Source: Paracoccaceae bacterium
GTDB lineage: Bacteria; Pseudomonadota; Alphaproteobacteria; Rhizobiales; Stappiaceae
Length of the DNA: 55,298 bases
Direction: 5' to 3'
NCBI GenBank assembly: GCA_002709505.1
Contig: PARB01000027.1
Location: 1-55,298 of the forward strand
The notes beneath the pieces are model-generated. The model ran no database searches. It had not been told where the DNA came from and worked only from the letters and a program-made list of their open reading frames with translations. This document shows positions 1 to 8,265 of the stretch, piece after piece (positions within the stretch are counted from its first letter, which is position 1; every line of letters begins with the position of its first letter). A program made the translations under genes and the position numbers.

Positions 1-2
1 TG

Positions 3-887
3 AAGACGGCGCTGGCGCAGGCGCAAAAGGCCGGCGTCCCGGCCTATGCGCTGACCTTCGAGCCGCATCCGCGCTCCGTCTTCGCCCCCGACACGCCGGT
101 GTTCCGGCTCACGCCGCCGGCGCAAAAGGCGCGCATCATCGAGGCGATGGGGCTCGACGCGATCGTCTCCGTTCCCTTTACCCGGGCTTTCGCCGGCATT
201 GAGGCGGAAGCCTTCGTCACCGACATCCTGCAGGCGCGCCTCGGCATCTGCCACGCGGTGACCGGCTACGATTTCCATTTCGGCCGCGCGCGGCGCGGCA
301 CGCCGGAATTCCTCAGCGAGGCGGGAGCGGCCGACGGTTTCGGCGTGACCATCGTCGCGGCGGAAACCGACGAGAGCGACACGGCGGTCTCCTCCAGCCG
401 CATCCGCGCAGCCCTCGCCGAGGGCGACATCGTTCTCGCCAATGCGCTGCTCGGCTACCGCTGGTCGGTGGAGGCAAAGGTGCGCCACGGCGAGAAGCGC
501 GGCCGCGACCTCGGCTATCCGACCGCCAACCTGGCACTGCCGGCGGAAACGCAGCTCGCGCACGGCATATATGCGGTTCGGACCTGCGTCGACGGACGCT
601 GGATCGACGGCGTGGCAAGCTTTGGCCGCCGCCCGACCTTCGACAACGGCGCGCCGCTGCTCGAAGTGTTTCTCTTCGACTTTTCCGGCGATCTCTACGG
701 CAAGCAATTGCGGGTGATGCTGGCCGCCTATCTGCGTCCGGAGCTGCGCTTCGACAGCGCGGACGCGCTGATCGCCCAGATGGACCGCGACAGCGCGGAA
801 GCGCGCGCGGCACTTGCCAGCCTGAATCCGCTCGGCCCGCTCGACAGGACACTCAACGGCCTTCCCGGCGAAGGCGCCGGCGGGTGA
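3..887 (+). CDS. ribF: Bifunctional riboflavin kinase / FAD synthetase, 5' end outside window
   Basis: It converts riboflavin to FMN and then FMN to FAD in the cytoplasm. The frame is open from base 3, so the N-terminus lies upstream and 294 residues are visible. The N-terminal adenylyltransferase part shows the LTFEPHP segment and GYDFHFGRARRG. The C-terminal flavokinase part shows RGRDLGYPTANL, the nucleotide/flavin-binding signature, and a FGRRPTF segment. The family is usually about 310-330 residues, so little is missing. The stop codon overlaps the GTG start of the next gene (GTGA), implying translational coupling to the permease. Identification is firm; the start cannot be judged here. 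Confidence 0.95.
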   Translation, partial: KTALAQAQKAGVPAYALTFEPHPRSVFAPDTPVFRLTPPAQKARIIEAMGLDAIVSVPFTRAFAGIEAEAFVTDILQARLGICHAVTGYDFHFGRARRGTPEFLSEAGAADGFGVTIVAAETDESDTAVSSSRIRAALAEGDIVLANALLGYRWSVEAKVRHGEKRGRDLGYPTANLALPAETQLAHGIYAVRTCVDGRWIDGVASFGRRPTFDNGAPLLEVFLFDFSGDLYGKQLRVMLAAYLRPELRFDSADALIAQMDRDSAEARAALASLNPLGPLDRTLNGLPGEGAGG

Positions 888-1840
888 CGACGCCCCTGCC
901 CATCCCCGCGCCCAGCATCACCGTGATGCGCGGCATCGCCTTGATGAGCTTCGCGATGCTGATGGTGCCGCTGATGGACACCGTGGCGAAATATCTGACC
1001 GCAAGCCTGCCGCCGCTGCAGATCACCCTCGGCCGCTTCGGCTTCCAGATGCTGTTCGCCTTCCTGACGGCGGCGATCGGACCGGGGCTCGCTACCTTGA
1101 AGGCGCCGCGGCTGTGGCCGCACCTGCTGCGCGGCTTCTTTCTCTCCGGTGCATCGGCCTGTTTCTTCACCGCGCTGAAGACCATGCCGATTGCCGACGC
1201 CATCGCGATCTTCTTCGTCGAGCCGATGATCCTGACCGTCCTGTCCGCGCTGCTCTTGCGAGAATCGGTCGGGCCGCGGCGCTGGAGCGCGGTCTTCGTC
1301 GGGCTGATCGGCGCGATGATCATCATCCGCCCGGGGTTCACGGAGTTCGGGCCGACCGCGCTGCTGCCGCTGGCCGCCGCCTTCCTGTTCGCGCTTTATC
1401 TGGTCATCACGCGCCGCCTGTCGGGCGAAGGCTCGATGCTGAGCGTGCAGTTTTCGGCAGGGATGGGCGGTGCGATCCTGCTCGGCGCGCTGACCGTCGG
1501 CGGCACCATGGCCGGGATCGAGGATGCTACTCCGGTGATGCCCGACCTGCCCTCCTGGGGGCTGCTTGCCATCGTCGGCGCGATTTCCTTCTTCGCGCAC
1601 GGACTGATCGTCAAGGCCTTCGCCGCCGCCCCGGCCTCCGTGCTGGCCCCCTTCAACTATCTGGAGATCGTCAGCGCCACGCTGTTCGGCTATCTGGTGT
1701 TCGGCGATTTTCCCGACGGACCGACCTGGTTCGGGGTTGCGCTGATCGTCGGCAGCGGCATCTATATCGCGCACCGCGAGCACCGGCTGAGCCGGGCGGA
1801 AATGGTCGCACGCTCCACACGCACCGGCCCGCCGGACTGA
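884..1840 (+). CDS. EamA/DMT-family permease coupled to ribF
   Basis: A 318-residue inner-membrane protein with about ten hydrophobic segments and the two-fold EamA layout of the drug/metabolite transporter superfamily. The GTG start overlaps the ribF stop by four bases, so the two are probably translated together. A tract of alternating Gly/Ala/Leu helices runs from residue 11 to about 300, followed by a short basic tail (AHREHRLSRAE). The substrate cannot be read from the sequence. The DMT family includes the RibN riboflavin importers of rhizobia, and coupling to ribF makes flavin uptake an attractive inference, but S-adenosylmethionine or amino-acid-type DMT permeases remain possible. Confidence 0.85.
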   Translation: MTTPLPIPAPSITVMRGIALMSFAMLMVPLMDTVAKYLTASLPPLQITLGRFGFQMLFAFLTAAIGPGLATLKAPRLWPHLLRGFFLSGASACFFTALKTMPIADAIAIFFVEPMILTVLSALLLRESVGPRRWSAVFVGLIGAMIIIRPGFTEFGPTALLPLAAAFLFALYLVITRRLSGEGSMLSVQFSAGMGGAILLGALTVGGTMAGIEDATPVMPDLPSWGLLAIVGAISFFAHGLIVKAFAAAPASVLAPFNYLEIVSATLFGYLVFGDFPDGPTWFGVALIVGSGIYIAHREHRLSRAEMVARSTRTGPPD

Positions 1841-1902
1841 CCACGGGCCTGCCCCCGCGGAGACATCCGCATCGCACACGAGACCGGGACACGAAAACCG
1901 AC

Positions 1903-2391
1903 ATGACAGCATCGCGCCTCTGGGGACCGATGAGCGGCCTGATCCTGGCGATCACGCTGGCCGGACTTGCCGCCGACCAGGCCTTCAAGGCCTGGATGCT
2001 CTACGGCTACGAGATCGCCGAAAGGGGGCGGGTCGCGCTGACCCCGTTCTTCGATCTGGTGATGGTGTGGAACTACGGCGTGTCCTACGGACTGTTCCAG
2101 CAGGATGGCACCTTCGGCCGCTGGGTGCTGGTCGCGGTCACGCTTGTCATCTCCGTCGTGTTCTGGGTGTGGGGCGCCCAGAGCGACCGCCGGCTGCCGG
2201 CGATCTCCTTCGGGCTGGTGCTGGCCGGCGCGCTCGGCAATGGCATCGACCGCGTGGTCTACGGGGCGGTTGCCGACTTCTTCCATTTCCACGTCGGCAG
2301 CTTCTCCTGGTACGTGTTTAACCTCGCCGACGTGTGGATCGTTGCCGGCGTGGCCGGCCTGCTGTATGACAGTTTTCAAAAGCGGCCCTAA
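1903..2391 (+). CDS. lspA: Lipoprotein signal peptidase (signal peptidase II)
   Basis: An inner-membrane aspartyl protease that removes signal peptides from diacylglyceryl-modified prolipoproteins. The protein has 162 residues and four membrane spans. Conserved boxes are D25-Q26 in the first span, a WNYGVSYG loop, GNGIDR with catalytic Asp116, and FNLADVW with catalytic Asp143. The open frame runs further upstream through the preceding permease gene in another frame; ATG 1903 gives the normal family length. The next gene encodes a lipoprotein, a likely client. Confident assignment. Confidence 0.95.
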   Translation: MTASRLWGPMSGLILAITLAGLAADQAFKAWMLYGYEIAERGRVALTPFFDLVMVWNYGVSYGLFQQDGTFGRWVLVAVTLVISVVFWVWGAQSDRRLPAISFGLVLAGALGNGIDRVVYGAVADFFHFHVGSFSWYVFNLADVWIVAGVAGLLYDSFQKRP

Positions 2392-2537
2392 TGATGCCGT
2401 AAAGGGCAGCATGAGTGCATCTGCCGCAAAGCGACCGTCACCGGTCCGCATTGCGCTTTGTTTCGCATGAAAGTGACCCGGGCGCGCCGTCTCCACGGAC
2501 GCGGCGCAGGTCCGGAAACCGTACAAGGATCGCCGCC

Positions 2538-3269
2538 GTGTCGCGTCGCCAGAAGCTCACCGTCTCCGCCTCCAGCCGCCCGCGCGGCCGCGCCGGCCTT
2601 CTTGCCGTGTGCGCCTCGGCACTTCTGCTTGCGGCCTGCCAGACCGGCTCGGACGGGTTCAACGACGGCACGGAAGCGGATGAAGCGCCCGATACCGCGA
2701 TGATCCGCAGCCTGATGGAAGGCCTCGGCGCGGTCGACGCCAGGTCGGAAGCGAAGATCGAATACACGCCGCGCGCGCCGCTCGCCATGCCCAGCAAGAT
2801 GGACACGCTGCCGCCGCCCGAGGCGCCCGAGGTGGTCGCCAACTGGCCGGAGCAGAACGAAAACGAGTTGAAGCGCATCCAGGAAGTCTACCGCAACGAC
2901 GGACGCGGCAGCGCCGACCTCGATGGCGACGGACGCAGCAACACCCGTCAGTCGCGCGGCATCCAGCAGCTCGTCTCCGGCGGCGACGGCCGCAACTATG
3001 CGGCCGAGCGCCAGAACGAAGACCGGCTGGAAAGCGGCAAGATGAAGCCGAACGAGCTGAACCAGCGCGTCGGCGTTGCCGAGACGGCCGCCATTCCGGT
3101 GGACGAGAACGGCGTGCCGATCCGCCGCTATCTGATCGAGCCGCCGACGGAATATTCCACGCCGTCCGCCGATGCGCCGGTCGCGGCCCCGGAAAGGGTG
3201 AACCGCGCGCCGGAAATCAGCACCACCGAGCAGATCATGAACGGGCGGTCGGCCCGCACGATCGAGTAG
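2538..3269 (+). CDS. Putative lipoprotein, function unknown
   Basis: A 243-residue protein starting at GTG 2538, eight bases after an AAGGA ribosome binding site (2525-2529). After a basic start (SRRQK, RPRGR) comes a hydrophobic stretch ending in the lipobox LLAAC, so it should be lipidated at Cys and anchored in a membrane after LspA processing. The mature part is hydrophilic and acidic with proline-rich stretches (MDTLPPPEAPE) and no domain I recognise. It sits between lspA and the M16 peptidase pair, a neighbourhood common in Hyphomicrobiales; a link to envelope protein processing is only inferred. Confidence 0.8.
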   Translation: MSRRQKLTVSASSRPRGRAGLLAVCASALLLAACQTGSDGFNDGTEADEAPDTAMIRSLMEGLGAVDARSEAKIEYTPRAPLAMPSKMDTLPPPEAPEVVANWPEQNENELKRIQEVYRNDGRGSADLDGDGRSNTRQSRGIQQLVSGGDGRNYAAERQNEDRLESGKMKPNELNQRVGVAETAAIPVDENGVPIRRYLIEPPTEYSTPSADAPVAAPERVNRAPEISTTEQIMNGRSARTIE

Positions 3270-3297
3270 CGGCGCTTTCGCGGGCCATCGCGCCCGT

Positions 3298-3323
3298 GCC
3301 GGCGGCGTCGCGCCCGGCTTTTT
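3298..3323 (+). terminator. Probable intrinsic terminator after the lipoprotein gene
   Basis: GCCGG (3298-3302) pairs with CCGGC (3314-3318) around a GC-rich loop and is followed directly by a run of five Ts. It lies 29 bases after the lipoprotein stop. The stem is short, so the call is moderate. Confidence 0.5.
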
Positions 3324-3527
3324 CTTCTTGCGATACCGCACCTTGCGGTCCCTCCGTGGGGCGCCTGCAGCCCGACGACAACCGTGTGCGTCTTCCCGTC
3401 ACTGGCGGCGGCGCATCGTCGCGCCTTGCCTGCCTGTCGTGACCTTACGAAAAGTTCACGGGCTTTTGCGCGCCAAGCGCCTATATCCTGTGAAGCTACG
3501 TTCACACCCCGTTTCCGGAGCCTTGCC

Positions 3528-4973
3528 GTGCCGCAGACCGCTTCCGTCCTTCCGCGCGGTTTCCTCGCCGCCGCCCTGGCGCTCACGACCGGCGCGACCG
3601 GCGTCGCCGCCTCGTCTCCCGGGCCGGCCAGCGGGATAACCCTTGAAGCCGCCGATGCCGCGGCCTTCGCCGATATAAAGATCGGCGGCGACGTCGAGAG
3701 CTTCCGACTCGACAACGGCCTGGAGGTCGTCGTCATCCCGGACCGCCGGGCACCCGTCGTCACCCACATGATCTGGTACAAGGTCGGCGCCGCCGACGAA
3801 CCCGCCGGGATGTCGGGCGTGGCGCATTTCCTGGAACACCTGATGTTCAAGGGCACGACCAACAATCCGGACGGCGCCTTCTCCAAGCGGGTCGCGGCCA
3901 TTGGCGGCCAGGAGAACGCCTTCACCTCGAACGACTACACCGCCTATTTCCAGCGCGTCGCCAAGGAGCACCTCGGCGAGATGATGGCGCTCGAAGCCGA
4001 CCGGATGGAAAATCTCATCCTCACCGATGCCGTGGTCGCGCCGGAACGCGATGTCGTTCTGGAGGAGCGCCGCATGCGCGTGGAAAGCGACCCCGGCGCG
4101 ATGCTGGGCGAAACGCTGGACGCCGTTCTCTACGTCAACCACCCCTACGGCACGCCGGTGATCGGCTGGCCGAGCGAGATTTCCGCGCTGTCGAAGGACA
4201 ATGCGATCGCCTTCTACGACCGCTTCTACACGCCCAACAACGCCATCCTGATCGTCGCCGGCGACGTGGAGGCCGGCGAGGTCCGCCGGCTGGCCGAAGA
4301 GACCTACGGCAAGGTGGCGCAGCGCGCCGACCCGGGTGAACGCAAGCGCCCCAGCGCGCAGCGGGTTCCGGGCGCGCTCGAGGTCGATCTGGCCGATGCA
4401 CGCGTGAACCAGCCCAACCTGCGCAAGGCCTGGCTGGTGCCGAGCTACGCGACCGACACGGCGGATGACGCCCCCGCGCTGGACATTCTCGCCGAGATCC
4501 TGGGCGGCGGCAGCACCAGCCGGCTCTACCGCTCGCTGGTGATCGACCAGGGCGTCGCCTCCTCGGCCGGCGGCTGGTACCAGTCGAGCACGCTCGATGC
4601 CAGCCGCTTCATGGTCTATGCCGTGCCCAGCGACGGAACCTCGCTGGAAGATCTCGCCGGAGCGACGCGCGCGGTGATCGACACGCTGATCGCCGAGGGC
4701 GTGAGCGAGGCGGAACTGGAGCGGGCCAAGACCGGGCTGCTGTCCTCCGCGCTCTATGCCCAGGACAGCCAGTCGAGCCTGGCGCGCATGTTCGGTGTCG
4801 CGCTCACCACCGGATCGACCATCGAGGAGGTCCGCGACTGGCCGCGCGTCATCAGCGCGGTGACGGCCGAAGACGTGCGCAAGGCGGCCGAGACCTATCT
4901 CGCGCCGCAGCCCGTCACCGCCTACCTGCGCGCGCCCGAAGACGCCGGCACCGCCGCGACCGCCAATCAGTGA
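3528..4973 (+). CDS. M16 zinc peptidase, catalytic member of a pair
   Basis: An exported 481-residue insulinase/pitrilysin-family metalloprotease. The start chosen is GTG 3528, after CCGGAG at 3515-3520; it begins a signal peptide (RGFLAAALALTTGATGVAAS). The inverted zinc motif HFLEH is at residues 100-104 and the distal Glu ligand is in the EE pair at 179-180, the expected HxxEH-x(74-75)-E spacing. The C-terminal half is the usual second M16 lobe, with the ILGGGSTSRLYRSL segment. The next gene encodes a homologue without the zinc motif; in this family such pairs form a heterodimer in which only one subunit cleaves. Substrate unknown; envelope or periplasmic peptides are likely. Confidence 0.92.
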   Translation: MPQTASVLPRGFLAAALALTTGATGVAASSPGPASGITLEAADAAAFADIKIGGDVESFRLDNGLEVVVIPDRRAPVVTHMIWYKVGAADEPAGMSGVAHFLEHLMFKGTTNNPDGAFSKRVAAIGGQENAFTSNDYTAYFQRVAKEHLGEMMALEADRMENLILTDAVVAPERDVVLEERRMRVESDPGAMLGETLDAVLYVNHPYGTPVIGWPSEISALSKDNAIAFYDRFYTPNNAILIVAGDVEAGEVRRLAEETYGKVAQRADPGERKRPSAQRVPGALEVDLADARVNQPNLRKAWLVPSYATDTADDAPALDILAEILGGGSTSRLYRSLVIDQGVASSAGGWYQSSTLDASRFMVYAVPSDGTSLEDLAGATRAVIDTLIAEGVSEAELERAKTGLLSSALYAQDSQSSLARMFGVALTTGSTIEEVRDWPRVISAVTAEDVRKAAETYLAPQPVTAYLRAPEDAGTAATANQ

Positions 4974-5047
4974 TCGCACGGCACCGGGTGCCCGAGGCGC
5001 CCGGTGCCTGCCGATCCGTCCCTGTCCTCAACACGGAGATGCCCACT

Positions 5048-6403
5048 ATGGGGATTTCAATCGCCGCCGCACGATCCGCTGCCCGTCTCCCGGCCCTCTG
5101 GCGTGCCGGCCTTGTCACCTTCGCCGTCCTGGCATCGCTCGCCATCGCCAGCGTCGAGGCGCGCGCGGTGGAGATCCAGACCGTGGAAACGCCGGGCGGG
5201 CTGACCGCCTGGCTGGTGGAAGACCATACCGTGCCGATCGTCGCGGTGAATTTCGCCTTCGCCGGCGGATCGGCGCAGGACCCGGACGGCAAGGAGGGCC
5301 TTGCCAACCTGATGGCCGCGACGCTTGACGAAGGCGCGGGCGAACTCGATTCGCAAGCCTACCGGCAGCGGCTGGAGGAACTGGCGGTCAAGATCAGCTT
5401 CGATGCCGGGCGCGATGCCTTCTACGGGTCGCTGCGGACCCTGACGCCCAATGTCGATGACGCCTTCGACCTCCTGCGCATCGCCGTCAACGAACCGCGC
5501 TTCGACGCCGATGCGGTGGAACGCATGCAGCGGCAGATCATTTCCGGGCTGCGCCGCGAGCAGAAGGATCCCGATGCGATCGCCAGCAGGGTCATGGCGG
5601 AGACCGCCTTCCCCGACCACCCCTACGGCCGTCCGTCGAGCGGCACGGAAGAAAGCGTCTCGGCGTTGACGCCGGCGGATCTGAAGGCCCTGCACGGGCG
5701 GCTCGTCGCGCGCGGCGACCTCACGATCTCCGTTGTCGGCGCGATTGGCGCCGAGCGTCTGGCAGCCCTGCTGGACAAGACCTTCGCCGACCTGCCGGAG
5801 CAGGCGGAGCTCGCCCCGGTCGCCGACGTGACGCCGAAAACCGGCATCCGCAAGGATGTCGCCTTCGATGTGCCCCAGACCTCGATCCGCCTCGCCCTGC
5901 CGGGCCTGAAGCGGGACGATCCCGATTTCATTCCGGCCTTCGTGATGAACCACATTCTGGGCGGCGGCTCGTTCTCGTCCTGGCTCTACGAGGAAGTGCG
6001 CGAGAAGCGCGGGCTCGCCTATTCGGTCGGCTCCTATCTGGTGCCCTATGACCACTCCGGCGCCTTCATGGCCGCGACCGGCACGCGCTCGGACCGCGCG
6101 CCCGACACGATCGCGATCATCGCCGCGCAGATGCAGCGCATGGCCGAGGTCGGACCGAGCGCCGATGAACTGGCCAAGGCCAAGGCCTTTCTGACCGGCT
6201 CCTATGCGCTGCGCTTCGACACCTCCGACAAGATCGCCAGCCAGTTGCTGGGCATCCAGATGGAGAAGCTCGGCCTCGACTATATCGACAAGCGCAACGC
6301 GCTGATCGAGGCGGTGACGCTCGACGACATCCGCCGCGTGGCAAAGCGGCTGCTCGCCGATGTCGATCCGATCGTGGTGACGGTGGGCGCCGGCGCGAGC
6401 TGA
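5048..6403 (+). CDS. M16-family peptidase-like protein, non-catalytic partner
   Basis: A 451-residue homologue of the preceding peptidase. ATG 5048 is preferred because GGAG (5035-5038) lies nine bases upstream; ATG 5039 is too close to it and the GTG overlapping the previous stop would add an unlikely leader. A signal peptide (LVTFAVLASLAIASVEARA) is visible. Where the catalytic partner has HFLEH this protein has LANLMAATLDEG, so zinc ligands are missing. The C-terminal lobe is well kept (ILGGGSFSSWLYEEVREKRGLAYSVGSY). It probably pairs with the upstream catalytic subunit, as in mitochondrial processing peptidase and bacterial M16 pairs. Confidence 0.9.
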   Translation: MGISIAAARSAARLPALWRAGLVTFAVLASLAIASVEARAVEIQTVETPGGLTAWLVEDHTVPIVAVNFAFAGGSAQDPDGKEGLANLMAATLDEGAGELDSQAYRQRLEELAVKISFDAGRDAFYGSLRTLTPNVDDAFDLLRIAVNEPRFDADAVERMQRQIISGLRREQKDPDAIASRVMAETAFPDHPYGRPSSGTEESVSALTPADLKALHGRLVARGDLTISVVGAIGAERLAALLDKTFADLPEQAELAPVADVTPKTGIRKDVAFDVPQTSIRLALPGLKRDDPDFIPAFVMNHILGGGSFSSWLYEEVREKRGLAYSVGSYLVPYDHSGAFMAATGTRSDRAPDTIAIIAAQMQRMAEVGPSADELAKAKAFLTGSYALRFDTSDKIASQLLGIQMEKLGLDYIDKRNALIEAVTLDDIRRVAKRLLADVDPIVVTVGAGAS

Positions 6404-6439
6404 CGCCACCGGCCGTTCAGCGAGGCGTCGGAGAGACGC

Positions 6440-7822
6440 CTATTCGGCCGCCCGGCGCATCGCCTTGGGCGGCCGGCCCTGCAGAACCTCCGGGCGCACG
6501 GGGCGCGGCGGGGAGAACAGATAGCCCTGGCCGATGCGGGCATCGAGGTCGAGCACTTCCAGAACCTGGGCCTCGGTCTCGATGTGATCGACGATCAGCT
6601 CCATCGCGAAGCGGCGAAGCAAATCGCCGAGATCGGCGGGATGAATGTGGCTGTCGGGCATGCGCTCGGCGCCGATCAGGCGGCTGGCGTGGAGTTTCAC
6701 ATAGCGGAAGCCGCGATCCGACAGCGACTTGAAGTCCATGCGCAGATTGGTGACCCGGTCGATGGAAAAGCGGAAGCCGAGCTCCGACAGGGCGGCGAGG
6801 CTTTCATGCTCCAGCGCGCCCATTTCCGAGACATCGCGCTGGGTGAACTCGAAGGTCAGCTGATCGCTGAAGCCCTGGTTCGCGCGCAGGAAATCCAGAA
6901 AGCCCGGGAAGAACTTCTCGTCCACCAGCGTCTGCGACGAAAGATTGACGAAGAGGCCCGAGCGCCGGTTGCGGTTGCTCAGCCGGCGCAGCACCTGGAT
7001 CGCACGAAACAGCATCAGGTTGTCGATCGCCGGCATCATGCCGGCGCGCGCCGCCTCGTCGATGAAATCGACCGGCTCCAGGTAAACCTCATTCTGGTCG
7101 CGGATGCGGGTCAACGCCTCGTAGTCGCGCACCTGGCGCTGGGGAAGCGTCACCAGCGGCTGCAGGAACAGGTCGACGCGGTTGTTGTCGAGCGCCTCCT
7201 GGATGGTGCGGCGAAGCGCGAGATCCGGTTGAGCGTCGCGCGGGCCGGCGGCCGGAGGCGGCGGCGCTGCGCGGCGCGGCGCGGCAGGGGCCGGCTCGGC
7301 ACGCGGCGGCGCGGGCGCCTGTTCATACGTGCGATCGACCCCGGAATAGCCGAGCGCGCGCGGCGCCTCTTCATAGTGGCCAAGCCGCTCGCGCGGCTGC
7401 GGCGGCGCGACCATACGCTGGTCCTGCTCGTCGATGCGGTCTTCCATTCCCGCCATCGCCTCGGCCATCTGCTTGATCAGGCTGCCGAGCACCTCGACCT
7501 CGGCGAAGAGCGGGTCGATCTCCTCGCGGGTGCGGCGCGGCAGGTTGGTCTCCATGCCGGTAAGCCGGCCCTCGAGATTGCCGACGTCCTGGTCGACCTC
7601 GAGCACACGCTCCTCCAGCTCGGCAACCCGGGCGGCGACGTCGCTGCGGTCGCGCTGACGGGTAAAGACCAGTTGCACCACGATCATCGTGCACAGAAGC
7701 GCCAGGCCAAGCGTAAAGGCCTCGCCCGCGGGGCGGGCGAACTGGAACATCATGATCGCGGACACGGAGGCCGCAATCACGCCCATGCAGAGGAAAATGA
7801 AGATCGTTGTCGCGCGTGCCAT
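6440..7822 (-). CDS. Membrane-anchored coiled-coil protein with degenerate EAL domain
   Basis: A 460-residue protein: two membrane helices (about residues 5-25 and 35-53), a heptad-rich coiled coil (about 60-130), a Pro/Ala-rich linker (about 135-195) and an EAL domain from about 203. EAL domains hydrolyse or bind cyclic di-GMP. Visible active-site positions are E235 of YEAL, N293, E325, D355, K376, E415 and Q432. The second Asp of the DDFGTG loop is replaced (IDRVTN, D355-R356), which normally removes or cripples hydrolysis. It is more likely a c-di-GMP receptor or structural domain than an active phosphodiesterase. It is convergent with the M16 genes and divergent from the copper chaperone gene. 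Confidence 0.85.
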   Translation of the reverse strand: MARATTIFIFLCMGVIAASVSAIMMFQFARPAGEAFTLGLALLCTMIVVQLVFTRQRDRSDVAARVAELEERVLEVDQDVGNLEGRLTGMETNLPRRTREEIDPLFAEVEVLGSLIKQMAEAMAGMEDRIDEQDQRMVAPPQPRERLGHYEEAPRALGYSGVDRTYEQAPAPPRAEPAPAAPRRAAPPPPAAGPRDAQPDLALRRTIQEALDNNRVDLFLQPLVTLPQRQVRDYEALTRIRDQNEVYLEPVDFIDEAARAGMMPAIDNLMLFRAIQVLRRLSNRNRRSGLFVNLSSQTLVDEKFFPGFLDFLRANQGFSDQLTFEFTQRDVSEMGALEHESLAALSELGFRFSIDRVTNLRMDFKSLSDRGFRYVKLHASRLIGAERMPDSHIHPADLGDLLRRFAMELIVDHIETEAQVLEVLDLDARIGQGYLFSPPRPVRPEVLQGRPPKAMRRAAE

Positions 7823-7959
7823 ACTCGTCCTTCGGCTCCGGCCGAATCACCCTGCCGCCCAATAGTGCATGAATACGCCGATTCTTCCGAGTCTACAGCA
7901 TTGATCCGTCTTGCGCTCCGGCGTCATTTCCCGATCCCGCCAACCGGGCTTTTGCGGCC

Positions 7960-7990
7960 TTGACGTTCCAGCGGCTGGAAGCCCCAGTGT
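7960..7990 (+). promoter_or_regulatory. CueR/MerR-type metal-responsive promoter
   Basis: TTGACG (-35, 7960-7965) and CAGTGT (-10, 7985-7990) are separated by 19 bp, the over-long spacer typical of MerR-family promoters. The spacer holds a dyad TTCC-N7-GGAA (7966-7969 and 7977-7980), extended to TTCCAG-CGG-CTGGAA. This is the geometry of the E. coli copA CueR box. It lies 42 bp before the copper-chaperone start. No merR-type gene is in the window, so the regulator must be elsewhere. Confidence 0.65.
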
Positions 7991-8031
7991 CGCGTCAACC
8001 ACACCGCATCATTACGAAGGACGATGGCATC

Positions 8032-8229
8032 ATGATCGAATTGCGCATCGAGGGCTTGGCCTGCAAGGGCTGCGTTTCGTCGGTTGAACGGGCAATCGCG
8101 GCGGCCGATCCGGCCGCGAAAACGGAAATCGACCTCGACAGCGGACACGCCCGCATCGAGAGCTCCCTGCCGAAGGAGCGTCTCGTCGCGGTGGTCGAGG
8201 CCGCCGGCTACGACGTTCCGGCCGCCTGA
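8032..8229 (+). CDS. CopZ-like heavy-metal-associated domain protein
   Basis: A 65-residue single-domain HMA protein with a beta-alpha-beta-beta-alpha-beta pattern. The metal site is C-x2-C in GLACKGC (residues 8-14). ATG 8032 follows AAGGA at 8017-8021; longer in-frame starts would run back across the promoter. Such proteins carry Cu(I) to a P1B ATPase or to a copper sensor. The Met usually just before the first Cys is Ala here, a modest departure that could alter metal preference. No copper ATPase is adjacent. The CueR-type promoter upstream supports a role in copper handling. Confidence 0.85.
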   Translation: MIELRIEGLACKGCVSSVERAIAAADPAAKTEIDLDSGHARIESSLPKERLVAVVEAAGYDVPAA

Positions 8230-8265
8230 CGCGGCGTTCGGCACACCACATGCGGCCGGCCGCGC

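Noticed and set aside
2411..2470. Possible 19-codon leader peptide between lspA and the lipoprotein gene
   Set aside because: No good ribosome site, no regulatory codon run and no following attenuator hairpin.
3464..3487. TTTTGC ... TATATC as a promoter for the M16 pair
   Set aside because: Spacing is only 12 bp and no better -35 at 16-18 bp is present.
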